Notes: a model not told the origin generated them from the letters alone. A stretch of 16,656 nt of DNA from an uncultured Nitrososphaera sp. (GCA_946480575.1 CAMLKF010000043.1:1-16656); one strand, 5' to 3'. Positions 5,681-13,759 are shown, counted from the first letter of the stretch. A program made the numbers and translations.

Positions 5681-6923
5681 ATGATTTCACTGCCTTATTG
5701 ACTGCTTCCTGTATCCTCGGATCGGTGATGTTTGGAACGATGTTGAATGGACTTAGCTTATCCCTTGGAATCAGGTCTGCAAGCGCGTATGCCACGTTCA
5801 CAAGCAACTGCTGGCTTATCTTGCGTATCCTGTTGTCTAGGATCGCCCTCATCGTGAACGGGAAGATGAGCGCGTTGTTTGCCCTGTTCTCGAACTTGTA
5901 GCTGCCGGTGGCTATCACCTGGGCGCCTGCCTCAAACGCCTCCTTGGGGTGAATCTCGGGGTTAGGATTTGTGAGCGGGAAGACTATCGAGTCCTTGCTC
6001 ATCGACCTCACCATCGCAGGGGTCAGCAGGTTCTTGACGCCCGATACGCCTATGAACACGTCCTTGTCCTTGATGGCCTCCGCAAGCGTGCAGATGCCTT
6101 CCGTCTTGCCACCACTGGTTATCAGGGCAAGCTCTATCTTGTACTTGTTCATTGTCTCCGGCGGCCTTTCCTTTGAGAGGACACCCTGCGAGTCGGTGAC
6201 AACCACGTCGGCGATGCCTATCGCCTTCAGTATCTTGACGATACCATAGCCGGCAGAGCCTGCCCCTGCCACCACCACACTCGTGCTCTCGGGCTTGCGC
6301 TTTGTGAACCTGAGGGCATTGAAGAGCGCGGCGAGCGTCACGACCGCGGTGCCGTGCTGGTCGTCGTGGAATACCGGGATGTCAAGCTCGGCTGTTAGCC
6401 TGTCCACTATTTCAAGCACCTTTGGGGTCTCGATGTCCTCTATGTTTATGCCGCCAAAGACTGGCGCGATGCTCTTGACAGTTTTCACTATCTCTTCGGC
6501 GTCGGTGGTCTTCAGGCATATTGGAAAAGCGTCAACGTTGCCAAATTGCTTGTACAGAACCGCCTTGCCTTCCATCACAGGAAGCGCCGCCTCCGGCCCG
6601 AGGCTGCCAAGGCCAAGCGTCCTCGTGCCATCCGTGACGATCGCAACGTTGTTCCACTTTGAAGTATATTCGTACGCTTTCTCCCTATCGGCGGCTATCT
6701 CGAGACAGACCTTAGCCACGCCAGGTGTGTAGGCGACGCTTATGTCGTGGGGCGAGTTGACCAATACCTTGCTTTTTAGCTCTATCTTGCCCCGCAGCCT
6801 CCTGTGCAGGTCAATTGCTTCCTGCTCGAGGGTCCGCTTGTTATTGTTATTGTTGTTGTTGTTATTATTATTATTCTGAGGCTTTTTTCTCACAGATTTC
6901 CCTTTTGCCGCCACGGTTTCCAT
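5667..6923 (-). CDS. Malic enzyme (NAD(P)-dependent, decarboxylating malate dehydrogenase)
   Basis: Converts malate to pyruvate plus CO2 with NAD(P), linking the C4-acid pool to pyruvate and supplying reductant; cytoplasmic. It has 418 residues, the single-domain form without the C-terminal phosphotransacetylase-like domain of MaeB. Signatures: ISVAYTPGVA (Y65), MEGKAVLYKQFG (K120), metal site INIEDI (E162, D163) and PVFHDDQHGTA (D187, D188), Rossmann loop GAGSAGYG (220-227), and FPLTNPNPE. The odd part is the N-terminus: basic METVAAKGKSVRKKPQ, then 12 Asn (residues 17-28) before the usual start of the fold, encoded by an AAC/AAT microsatellite. The gene starts 30 bp after the citrate synthase stop, and GGGAG lies in the gap, so the pair is probably one transcript. 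NAD versus NADP preference cannot be read with confidence. Confidence 0.95.
   Translation of the reverse strand: METVAAKGKSVRKKPQNNNNNNNNNNNNKRTLEQEAIDLHRRLRGKIELKSKVLVNSPHDISVAYTPGVAKVCLEIAADREKAYEYTSKWNNVAIVTDGTRTLGLGSLGPEAALPVMEGKAVLYKQFGNVDAFPICLKTTDAEEIVKTVKSIAPVFGGINIEDIETPKVLEIVDRLTAELDIPVFHDDQHGTAVVTLAALFNALRFTKRKPESTSVVVAGAGSAGYGIVKILKAIGIADVVVTDSQGVLSKERPPETMNKYKIELALITSGGKTEGICTLAEAIKDKDVFIGVSGVKNLLTPAMVRSMSKDSIVFPLTNPNPEIHPKEAFEAGAQVIATGSYKFENRANNALIFPFTMRAILDNRIRKISQQLLVNVAYALADLIPRDKLSPFNIVPNITDPRIQEAVNKAVKSSTAG
6840..6875 (-). repeat. Coding trinucleotide repeat giving a 12-Asn tract in malic enzyme
   Basis: Twelve consecutive AAC/AAT codons on the minus strand (plus-strand GTT/ATT). 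The pattern mixes runs of AAT (4) and AAC (4) with alternating AAC/AAT, as expected from a once-pure repeat changing by slippage and synonymous mutation. Being a multiple of three, length changes keep the frame. Confidence 0.95.
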
Positions 6924-6953
6924 AATAATCTCATCTCCCTTCGGCTAAGCCCA

Positions 6954-8138
6954 TTAAGTACGCTGCGCGGGGCTACCTCTGTTTGCAATGGGCGTGTACT
7001 CGCAGCCCATCGGTCCGCAGTACTTGCCGACATAAACTGCCTTTGGGCGGTAGAGAGCCGGCTTTGGGGCGGCCTCTGCAAATTTTTCCTCAATAATGTG
7101 GGCTGCCCAGCCCGCTATCCTCGAAATCGCAAATATCGGAGTGTTGAGGACCATCGGGATCCCCATGCTGTAATAGAGCGACGCGCTGTAAAGGTCGACG
7201 TTTGCGTATATCGGCTGGCGCTTGTTCTCAAGCATGTATTTCCTGGTAGCTTCCTCGACCCTCTTTGTGATCTCGTACCACTTATTGCTCTTTTCACGCG
7301 ATATCCTTGCGGACAGCCTTGCCAGAATGTCGGCGCGTGGATCCGTAGTCCTGTAGACTGCATGACCCATGCCCATAATCCTGCCGCCTGACTGGAGTCG
7401 GCTTGTGACCCACCTGTCGATGCTTGCAGGGTCGCCTATCTCAAGCAGCATCTTCATCACCTGCACGTTTGCGCCGCCGTGGAGCTCGCCTGAAAGCGCG
7501 CCCACCGCGCCGCTGATGCAGGCGTACATGTGCGCCCTCGTGGAAGCGATTTCGCGGGCGGCAAAAGTGGAAGCGTTAAAGCTGTGCTCTGCGTGCAGTA
7601 TAAGGCAGATGTCCATCACCTTGGCTTCCTCGGCAGAAGGCTCGACTCCCCTCAGCATGTAGAGAAAGTTTGCAGCGTGAGAGCCCTTTTCCATCGGGTC
7701 TATAACGTGCTGCCCGTTCCTAACCCGGTTCCAGGCTGCCACTATCGCCGGTATCTTGGCGATGAGGATGACTGCGCGCCTCACATGTGCCTCCTTTGAT
7801 GAGTCGTCAATGTTGAGGTCGTAATCTGCGAGCTCGGAGACATATGACTGGAGGACGTCCATGGGCTGGGCCCTCTTTGGCCTGTTCTTGAAGTTCCGGA
7901 TCAGAGGATCAGGGAGGCCGCGCGCCTCTTCAAGTCTGCGCTTGAAATCCTCAAGCTGGCTGGCGGTCGGCAGGTCGCCAAGAAGCAAAAGGTATGCAGT
8001 CTCTTCATAAGTGGAATGGTTGACGAGATCGAGTATGTCATAGCCTCTATAGATGAGCTTGCCGTTCTCGCCATCAATTGAGCATATCCTGGTGTCGGCA
8101 ACCTCTATGTTTCTGAGGCCAATGTTTCGTGCGTCCAT
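6954..8138 (-). CDS. gltA: Citrate synthase
   Basis: Condenses acetyl-CoA and oxaloacetate to citrate, the entry step of the oxidative TCA arm, in the cytoplasm. At 394 residues it fits the short archaeal/Gram-positive type II-like form without an N-terminal extension. Catalytic residues are all present: H220 in GELHGGAN, H259 in GMGHAVYRTTDPRA and D315 in NVDLYSA. R268 in DPRA should bind substrate, and ICLILHAEHSFNAST (178-191) is the family signature. The N-terminal DTRICSIDGENGKLIYRGY is typical. It is the first gene of a probable two-gene unit with malic enzyme, a logical pairing at the oxaloacetate/malate/pyruvate node. A relative, 2-methylcitrate synthase, cannot be fully excluded from sequence alone, but no methylcitrate-cycle genes are nearby. 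Confidence 0.96.
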   Translation of the reverse strand: MDARNIGLRNIEVADTRICSIDGENGKLIYRGYDILDLVNHSTYEETAYLLLLGDLPTASQLEDFKRRLEEARGLPDPLIRNFKNRPKRAQPMDVLQSYVSELADYDLNIDDSSKEAHVRRAVILIAKIPAIVAAWNRVRNGQHVIDPMEKGSHAANFLYMLRGVEPSAEEAKVMDICLILHAEHSFNASTFAAREIASTRAHMYACISGAVGALSGELHGGANVQVMKMLLEIGDPASIDRWVTSRLQSGGRIMGMGHAVYRTTDPRADILARLSARISREKSNKWYEITKRVEEATRKYMLENKRQPIYANVDLYSASLYYSMGIPMVLNTPIFAISRIAGWAAHIIEEKFAEAAPKPALYRPKAVYVGKYCGPMGCEYTPIANRGSPAQRT

Positions 8139-8173
8139 TTATTATCAGATATAGAGGTAATTGCCCTCAATTT

Positions 8174-8184
8174 GTATATTAAAG
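8174..8184 (-). promoter_or_regulatory. Predicted TATA box for gltA-malic enzyme
   Basis: Minus-strand CTTTAATATAC predicts a start near 8153 and a leader of about 15 nt before ATG 8138. It lies in the 164-bp divergent region shared with purM. Confidence 0.5.
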
Positions 8185-8260
8185 TAGTGTCGTAGCTTTT
8201 TTGATTACAGCATAAAACAGTTGACGAATAAGGATTGATTGTCATCCTTCCTGCTCCTTC

Positions 8261-8270
8261 TTATATTATG
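8261..8270 (+). promoter_or_regulatory. Predicted TATA box for purM
   Basis: TTATATTATG predicts a start near 8291, 12 nt before ATG 8303. A second AT-rich stretch (AATTATATC, near 8279) is too close to the start codon to serve. Confidence 0.5.
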
Positions 8271-8302
8271 AGATAGTAATTATATCACTGCAAGGCAACC
8301 AG

Positions 8303-9352
8303 ATGCCGCGCTTGACCAAAGGTATAACGTACAGGGACGCCGGCGTCGACGTCAAAAAGATACGCACGGTACAAAAGTCGATTGGTGGGATAATATCGGC
8401 CACCCACCAGCTGCTTGCTGTAGGCAGGGTGGTCTCAGGCTTTGGACACTATGCAGGTTTGATAAAGGTAGGCTCGCAGACTCTGGCGCTCCACTCTGAC
8501 GGCGTCGGAACCAAGGTGCTCGTGGCGCAGCTGATGAACCGCTTTGACACGGTCGGCATCGACTGCGTCGCAATGAACGTAAACGACGTCATTTGCGCTG
8601 GCGCACAGCCTGTTGGTTTTATCGATTACGTCGCACTCAGGCAGCCAAACGAGTGGCTCCTGCAGGAAATTGCCAAGGGCTTGGTAGAGGGCGCAAGGCA
8701 GTCGCAGATGGCAATTGTCGGCGGCGAGACCGCAGTGCTACCAGATGTGATTGCCGGCGACGAGAACGCGTTCGACCTCGTAGGGATGGTCATGGGCGTT
8801 GTCAAAAAGCCGGTGCTAGGAAACGCGATAAAGCCGGGCGACGTCATACTAGGAGTTGGAAGCAGCGGGCTCCACTCTAACGGCTATACGCTTGCCCGCA
8901 AGGTGCTACTGTCGAAATATTCTGTCGACGACAAGGCAGATCATCTGGTGCAGACAGTGGGCGAAGAACTGCTTGTCCCAACTAGAATCTATGTCAAACC
9001 TGTTATTGAAGTTCTAAGGAAAATCAAGGTGCATGGCCTCGCCCATATTACGGGCGGCTCGTTCACGAAACTGCCGCGCCTCAATGCCAGCGTGAGGTAC
9101 GAGCTTGAGGACCTGCCGGCTCCGACAGGCATTTTCAAGCAGATAATGGTCGACGGCAACATCGACATCAAGGAGATGTACCGCACGTTCAACATGGGCA
9201 TTGGGTTTTGCATTATCGCGCCAAAGGCAAGCGCCGACAAGATTGTTGACATATTTGCGAAACACAGGATGTGCTGCAGATCTGTTGGCAGGATAGGGAA
9301 GGGCAGGGGCGAAGTTGCCGCAAAAATAGGCAGCAAGAAGGAAGTGCTGTAA
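8303..9352 (+). CDS. purM: Phosphoribosylformylglycinamidine cyclo-ligase (AIR synthetase)
   Basis: Closes the imidazole ring: FGAM plus ATP gives AIR, step five of purine synthesis; a cytoplasmic dimer by family. It has 349 residues, the normal length. Motifs in order: TYRDAGVDVKK (the usual YKDAGVD start), LHSDGVGTKV (ATP-binding loop), DCVAMNVNDVICAGAQPVGF, IVGGETAVLPDVI, FDLVGMVMGVV, GLHSNGYTLARKVL and LAHITGGSFTKLPRL. The last motif is GGSFTKLPR rather than the bacterial GGGL-EN-PR, a change I associate with archaeal PurM. No other purine gene is adjacent, so this pathway is not clustered here. elp3 follows 40 bp later but has its own TATA-like box. Start ATG 8303 is supported by the YRDAGVD motif at the correct distance. 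Confidence 0.95.
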   Translation: MPRLTKGITYRDAGVDVKKIRTVQKSIGGIISATHQLLAVGRVVSGFGHYAGLIKVGSQTLALHSDGVGTKVLVAQLMNRFDTVGIDCVAMNVNDVICAGAQPVGFIDYVALRQPNEWLLQEIAKGLVEGARQSQMAIVGGETAVLPDVIAGDENAFDLVGMVMGVVKKPVLGNAIKPGDVILGVGSSGLHSNGYTLARKVLLSKYSVDDKADHLVQTVGEELLVPTRIYVKPVIEVLRKIKVHGLAHITGGSFTKLPRLNASVRYELEDLPAPTGIFKQIMVDGNIDIKEMYRTFNMGIGFCIIAPKASADKIVDIFAKHRMCCRSVGRIGKGRGEVAAKIGSKKEVL

Positions 9353-9354
9353 AC

Positions 9355-9366
9355 AAAAATTAATAT
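9355..9366 (+). promoter_or_regulatory. Predicted TATA box for elp3
   Basis: AAAAATTAATAT places the transcript start at about 9388-9393, that is, at or just before the TTG start codon. This supports a leaderless elp3 mRNA and the choice of TTG. Confidence 0.45.
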
Positions 9367-9392
9367 GCGTTCGTCGGTAATTTCCCAGAATA

Positions 9393-10976
9393 TTGCTTGC
9401 AGTCAAGGTCGATGACAACTACCAACTGGCCTGCAAATCCATTGCTCTGCAGATCGAGAGCAGCAAGAGCATGCTGACCGCAAGGCAGGTTCTCAAGGTA
9501 GTCAGAGAAACGGCCTCGGCTTACCACTTATCAACTATGCCAAGGAACGAGCACATCTTACAATGTTTGCACGATAACCGCTATCGTCGTCTGCTAATGG
9601 TCAAGCCTGCAAAGACTGCCTCTGGCGTTGCAGTCATTGCAGTCATGCCTAAGCCGTACGAGTGCCCTCATGGCAGGTGCACCTACTGCCCCGGCGGCAT
9701 CGAGTTTAACACGCCCCTCAGCTACACCGGCACCGAGCCGGCGACAAGGGCGGCGCAAAAGTTCAGCTACGACCCGTACCAGCAGGTGCGATTAAAGATG
9801 GAGCAGCTGCAATCACGTGGCCACGACACGGGCAAGACAGAGGTCGTCATAGTAGGAGGCACGTTCCCGTTCATGCCAGCCGACTATCAGCGTGGCTTTG
9901 CAAAATCGTGCTACGACGCCCTCAACGGGTTTGAATCAGTAAGCTTGCAGCAGGCAATAGCTACCAACGAGACTGCAGACAACCGCTGCGTCGGGTTCAC
10001 GGTAGAGACCAAGCCTGACTATTGCAAAGGGCCGCACGTCGACCTGATGCTAGAGCTTGGCGTCACTAGGGTGGAGATAGGCGTCCAGTCGCTTCGCAAC
10101 AACGTCTATAAACTGGTCAACAGGGGTCACACTTTTGACGATGTCATTGACGCTTTCCGGATTGCGCGTGACGCCGGCTACAAGATTGTCGCGCACATGA
10201 TGCCCGGGCTGCCGGGAAGCTCGCCTGAAAAAGATGTCGAGGACTTTAGACGCCTGTTTGAGGACAAGGCGTTCATGCCAGACATGCTAAAGATATACCC
10301 GACGCTTGTTATGGAGCACACCGGCTTGTACAAGATGCACCAGAGCGGCAAGTATCGCGCTTATTCTGACGACGATCTGGTAAATGTGATCGTTGAAGCG
10401 AAAAAGATGATGCCGCCATGGGTACGCATAATGCGCGTCCAGCGCGAAATAGAGTCAAAGGACATCGTCGCTGGGCCCAAGAGTGGCAACCTCAGGCAGG
10501 TAGTGTTGAAAAAGCTGCGGCAGCAGGGCTACAAATGCAGGTGCATCAGATGCAGAGAAACTGGTCTGCAAAAGAGGTACCCGGCAGAGGATGAAGTGGT
10601 GTTGAGGAGGACAGAGTATTCCGCTTCTGGAGGCCGCGAAGTATTCCTGTCATATGAAAGCAGAGACGGCGACACTATACTGGGCTTTTTGCGGCTGCGC
10701 AAGGTAGCCAAACCACACAGAAGCGAGCTGTCAGGCAGTGCGGTGGTGCGCGAGCTGCATGTCTATGGGCAGGCGATGAGCGTCGGAAGCAAAGAGGTAG
10801 ATGACAGCTACCAGCATAGAGGGTATGGAAGCAAGCTGCTCGGTGAGGTCGAGCGGATTGCCAAAGACGAACTTGGCGTCGACAAGATTGCAGTCATTTC
10901 TGCTGTGGGCACAAGGCAGTACTACAAGAGATTGGGCTACAGGCAGGACGGGCCGTACGTTTCAAAGGTGGTCTAG
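9393..10976 (+). CDS. elp3: Elp3-type tRNA uridine(34) acetyltransferase (radical SAM + GNAT)
   Basis: Stand-alone archaeal Elp3, which adds a carboxymethyl group at C5 of wobble U34 in tRNA using SAM radical chemistry and acetyl-CoA; cytoplasmic. It has 527 residues. The radical SAM domain has its Fe-S ligands at C91, C96 and C99 (CPHGRCTYC), followed by PGGIEFNTPLSYTG and VGGTFPFMPADYQ. CRCIRCRE, with further Cys, is the likely zinc site between domains. The C-terminal GNAT domain holds YQHRGYGSKLLGEVE (acetyl-CoA loop) and ends GTRQYYKRLGYRQDGPYV. The start is TTG 9393: an in-frame stop lies at 9378-9380 and the next Met is residue 27, which would cut the tRNA-binding N-terminus. lysS starts only 11 bp after its stop, so the two are probably co-transcribed. 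tRNA-Lys(UUU) is a classic substrate of this modification. Confidence 0.95.
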   Translation: MLAVKVDDNYQLACKSIALQIESSKSMLTARQVLKVVRETASAYHLSTMPRNEHILQCLHDNRYRRLLMVKPAKTASGVAVIAVMPKPYECPHGRCTYCPGGIEFNTPLSYTGTEPATRAAQKFSYDPYQQVRLKMEQLQSRGHDTGKTEVVIVGGTFPFMPADYQRGFAKSCYDALNGFESVSLQQAIATNETADNRCVGFTVETKPDYCKGPHVDLMLELGVTRVEIGVQSLRNNVYKLVNRGHTFDDVIDAFRIARDAGYKIVAHMMPGLPGSSPEKDVEDFRRLFEDKAFMPDMLKIYPTLVMEHTGLYKMHQSGKYRAYSDDDLVNVIVEAKKMMPPWVRIMRVQREIESKDIVAGPKSGNLRQVVLKKLRQQGYKCRCIRCRETGLQKRYPAEDEVVLRRTEYSASGGREVFLSYESRDGDTILGFLRLRKVAKPHRSELSGSAVVRELHVYGQAMSVGSKEVDDSYQHRGYGSKLLGEVERIAKDELGVDKIAVISAVGTRQYYKRLGYRQDGPYVSKVV

Positions 10977-10987
10977 AGAGATATTAT

Positions 10988-12607
10988 ATGGAAGAAGAAA
11001 TAATCGGCAGGGGCACTTGGATTGACAAAATTGCAGACGCGCTGATAAAGCGCGAGAAAAAGCTGGGCAGGAGTCTCGACCTAATAAGGGTCGAGAGCGG
11101 CCTTGGCGCGTCTGGCATTCCGCATATCGGCAGCATGGGCGATGCAGTAAGGGCATACGGCATCGCACTTGCGCTCCAGAACTTTGGCTTCAAGTCCGAA
11201 CTGATAGCATACTCGGACGATATGGATGGTCTACGCAAGATACCGCATGGCCTCCCAGACTGGCTGAAGGACCACATCGCCCGGCCAGTTTCAAGCATCC
11301 CCGACCCGTTTGGCAGCTGCCATGTGTCGTACAGCGCGCACATGAGCAGCCTGCTATTGGACGGGTTGGACAAGGCTGGCATAAAATACCGCTTCCAAAG
11401 CGGCAGAGAGGCATACAAGCAAGGGCTGCTTGTCAAACAGATTGACGCGCTATTGAGGAACAGCAGCAAGCTTGGGAAAAAGATAGCCGAGTTTGTTGGT
11501 CAGGACAAGTACATTGAGGTACTGCCGTATTTTCCTGTGTGCCAGAGCTGCGGCCGGCTCTATACAGCCGTTGCACAAAAGTACCTTCAGGAAGAAAAGA
11601 AGGTTGCCTACATTTGCTCTGGCAGCAGGATAGGCAAGGCAGACATCGAAGGCTGCGGGCACAGTGGCGAGGTAGACATTTCCAAGGGTGAGGGCAAGCT
11701 TGCGTGGAAGGTCGAGTTTGCCGCAAGGTGGCAGGCGCTCGACATCCGCTTTGAGGCATATGGGAAGGACATCATGGACTCTGTCCGCGTAAATGACTGG
11801 GTCGCCGACGAGATCCTCGGCTACTCGCATCCGCTGCACGTCAAGTACGAGATGTTCCTTGACAAGTCCGGCAAAAAGATAAGCAAGTCCGCCGGCAACG
11901 TGCTGACTCCACAGATGTGGCTGCGCTATGGCACGCCCGAGTCGATACTGCTCCTGCTCTTCAAGCGCATTACAGGAACCCGCCATGTCGGGCTTGACGA
12001 CGTGCCGGCACTGATGGACGAGTACGACTATTACGAGGACATTTACTTTGGCAAGATAAAGGAGGACAACCCGGCAAAGCTGACGAAAACAAAAGGCATC
12101 TATGAATACATCAACAAGCTCAACCCACCCAAACAGCCTAGCCCTCATGTGCTCTACCGCTTTATCGCGCAGCAGGCGTCAATATTTCCAAAAAGTGATG
12201 ATGACAGGCTCGACAAGATATTCAACAGACTTGTCAAGTACGGCATGGTTAAGGACAAAACAGACGGGATCATGCAAAAGATAAAGCTGGCATCCAACTG
12301 GGCAGACGACAACGCGGTTCAGGACGAAAGGTTTGAAGTGCAGTTGACCGATGCACAGAGAAAAGCGGTGCTTGAGCTGGTACAAGCTATCAGGCCATTT
12401 GCCGGCACGCCTGACACGTCTGAGAACGCCAAGGTCCTTCAGTCGAAAGTGTTTGACATTGCGCGAAACAATGGCATGGAGCCAAAAGAGTTCTTTACGC
12501 TGCTTTACCGGATGTTCCTCAATGCCGAGAGAGGCCCGAGGATCGGCAACTACTTCCTTGACCTTGGAATAGACAGGGCAACCGGTGTGCTGCAGAGATA
12601 CCTGTAG
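10988..12607 (+). CDS. lysS: Lysyl-tRNA synthetase, class I (archaeal type)
   Basis: Charges tRNA-Lys with lysine using ATP; cytoplasmic. This is the class I form found in most archaea and a few bacteria, unrelated to class II LysRS. It has 539 residues. The Rossmann signature is PHIG (45-48, in SGIPHIGSMGD) and the KMSKS loop is KISKS (297-301, in LDKSGKKISKSAGN). A zinc site is suggested by C185-x2-C188 (CQSCG), C210 and C223 (GCGHSG). RFEAYGKDIMDS and a long helical anticodon-binding C-terminus complete it. The ATG lies 11 bp after the elp3 stop with no strong SD, so translation may depend on coupling, or on the nearby ATATTAT acting as a promoter. Confidence 0.97.
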   Translation: MEEEIIGRGTWIDKIADALIKREKKLGRSLDLIRVESGLGASGIPHIGSMGDAVRAYGIALALQNFGFKSELIAYSDDMDGLRKIPHGLPDWLKDHIARPVSSIPDPFGSCHVSYSAHMSSLLLDGLDKAGIKYRFQSGREAYKQGLLVKQIDALLRNSSKLGKKIAEFVGQDKYIEVLPYFPVCQSCGRLYTAVAQKYLQEEKKVAYICSGSRIGKADIEGCGHSGEVDISKGEGKLAWKVEFAARWQALDIRFEAYGKDIMDSVRVNDWVADEILGYSHPLHVKYEMFLDKSGKKISKSAGNVLTPQMWLRYGTPESILLLLFKRITGTRHVGLDDVPALMDEYDYYEDIYFGKIKEDNPAKLTKTKGIYEYINKLNPPKQPSPHVLYRFIAQQASIFPKSDDDRLDKIFNRLVKYGMVKDKTDGIMQKIKLASNWADDNAVQDERFEVQLTDAQRKAVLELVQAIRPFAGTPDTSENAKVLQSKVFDIARNNGMEPKEFFTLLYRMFLNAERGPRIGNYFLDLGIDRATGVLQRYL

Positions 12608-13282
12608 CAGCTACGAGCCGACCCACTTGTAGCCTTTATCCAGCGCCAGCTTTTTCTGATCCTTGCCAAAGAGCAGCCTCCTGTATATCCCTTGGGAGCT
12701 CAAAGTACCTGTTTTTGCAGAGTACAGCTCGCGAGTCTTCATGTCTGCTGCGCAGAGCCTGCCTGCGTCTGGCCACTTTGCGCCGGCCGAATTGTCAAAA
12801 ATATCCTCGCAACGCACCTGAATTCAAGAGGGTCCAGAATGACGTCAGGGTCGCCAGAGCTTCCATCTGAGAATAGGTCATTTTTGAAAGAAATGGCTTT
12901 CTTAAACGTATTGACTGTCGCCTTCACCAGCGGCCTTTTTAGGTCTGGCGTCGTCAGGTCGTTAGGGTTCTTCTTTCCCTACTACCAGATTGGGGTATAC
13001 CAGGTACATGAAGGCATAGCCTGTGGCAAGCATCTTCATCTTGAATGAGTCTTGGAACTTGACGACTTCTTCGGTCACAACCTTACCAAGAGTCTTTTTC
13101 TTTTTTCTGTTGACGTAGCCAGTCACAGCCTACCATAGTGGTCCGTCGTCTCTATAGACGTCAGTCATGAGTATCCGGTTATAGTGGTGTTTGGGTTGTT
13201 CATCATCTTGCCCACCAGCGATTTGAATTCCTTTTTTGCAAGCATGCAGTTGCCCAAAGTCGTGGCGAAAACAGCAATCTCC
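12608..13282. other. Stretch without an intact gene, occupied by one pseudogene
   Basis: The only coding signal is the decayed minus-strand gene listed at 12611-13245. A TTTTT run near 12650 could end the elp3-lysS transcript. No tRNA or other RNA gene is visible. Confidence 0.5.
12611..13245 (-). pseudogene. Decayed gene of unknown family (about 210 codons)
   Basis: Read on the minus strand, three or more frames join into one protein-like sequence. ATG 13245 gives MLAKKEFKSLVGKMMNNPNT..ITGYS; a shift gives MTDVYRDDGPLW, an in-frame TAG, then AVTGYVNRKKKKTLGKVVT, then FQDSFKMKMLATGYAFMYLV. A shift near 12970 gives DLTTPDLKRPLVKATVNTF and DLFSDGSSGDPDVILDPLEF; a last shift near 12800 gives EDIFDNSAGAKWPDAGRLCA and ends YKWVGS at TAG 12613-12611. 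Codons stay GC-rich as in neighbouring genes, so decay seems recent, or sequence errors are possible. I do not recognise the family. A TATA-like box (13283-13290) lies at the right distance from the ATG and is shared with the gene on the other side. Confidence 0.65.
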
Positions 13283-13290
13283 TTATATAT
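13283..13290. promoter_or_regulatory. Symmetric TATA box shared by two divergent genes
   Basis: TTATATAT reads as a TATA box on both strands. Rightward it predicts a start near 13313, just before TTG 13321; leftward near 13261, before the pseudogene ATG at 13245. A single box may once have served both genes. Confidence 0.45.
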
Positions 13291-13320
13291 CAAAAGAGAC
13301 CCATTTCATCTTGAAGATCG

Positions 13321-13734
13321 TTGAACCGCAAATTCGTGGACAGGCCGCCGATGATAATAGTGCAGGGATCGTGCATCGACTTTAACAAGGAGCGGCCCAG
13401 GATAATGGAATTCATCGGCACGCTCGAGTGGGCTATTCGCGCCAAGAGCAAATGCGAGTGCTCGTCTTCAGGCAAGGCTCTCGGATGGGAATTCTTCCAC
13501 ATCTATTTCGACCCTGAATTCGTAGGCACGTTGCTTGACATTTACCCAGACATACAAAAGCAAGAGGGCAATGACATCGAGCAGCGGTTTGTCTTATGGC
13601 TCAACAAGCGAATGAAAAAGTCCAAGCTTGAATATTATTTGAAATTGAGCGACGTGCCCCGCGAAGTCACAAGGGGCTTTCGCCTCAATCCCGAAGCCTA
13701 CCGCGACGACAACGAGCTTGAAAAGCTGCGCTGA
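13321..13734 (+). CDS. Unrecognised conserved-looking protein (137 aa)
   Basis: Open from TTG 13321 to TGA 13734. The TTG is 8 bases after the predicted transcript start; ATG 13351 (MIIVQGSCIDFN) is the alternative and would remove 10 residues. The sequence has a beta-like start (PPMIIVQGSCIDF), a Cys-rich spot SKCECSSSGKALGWEFFHIY, an aromatic/acidic patch FDPEFVGTLLDIYPDIQ, and a basic C-terminal half (LWLNKRMKKSKLEYYLKLSD). There is no membrane segment or signal peptide, and I recognise no named domain. The HAD gene begins 15-36 bp after its stop in the same direction, so it may head the operon with the HAD and DHH genes. Composition matches its neighbours, so it looks like a resident gene. 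Confidence 0.7.
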   Translation: MNRKFVDRPPMIIVQGSCIDFNKERPRIMEFIGTLEWAIRAKSKCECSSSGKALGWEFFHIYFDPEFVGTLLDIYPDIQKQEGNDIEQRFVLWLNKRMKKSKLEYYLKLSDVPREVTRGFRLNPEAYRDDNELEKLR

Positions 13735-13743
13735 AATTTATAA

Positions 13744-13759
13744 CTAGCAATGCTGCTAG
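13744..13759 (+). repeat. Small hairpin over the first possible HAD start codon
   Basis: CTAGCA-ATGC-TGCTAG: a perfect 6-bp stem whose loop contains the ATG at 13750. If the mRNA includes it, this ATG would be partly hidden, favouring the GTG at 13771. Confidence 0.5.

Noticed and set aside
12692..13048. 118-codon plus-strand frame after lysS
   Set aside because: It is antisense to the pseudogene, whose minus-strand frames give far more protein-like sequence.
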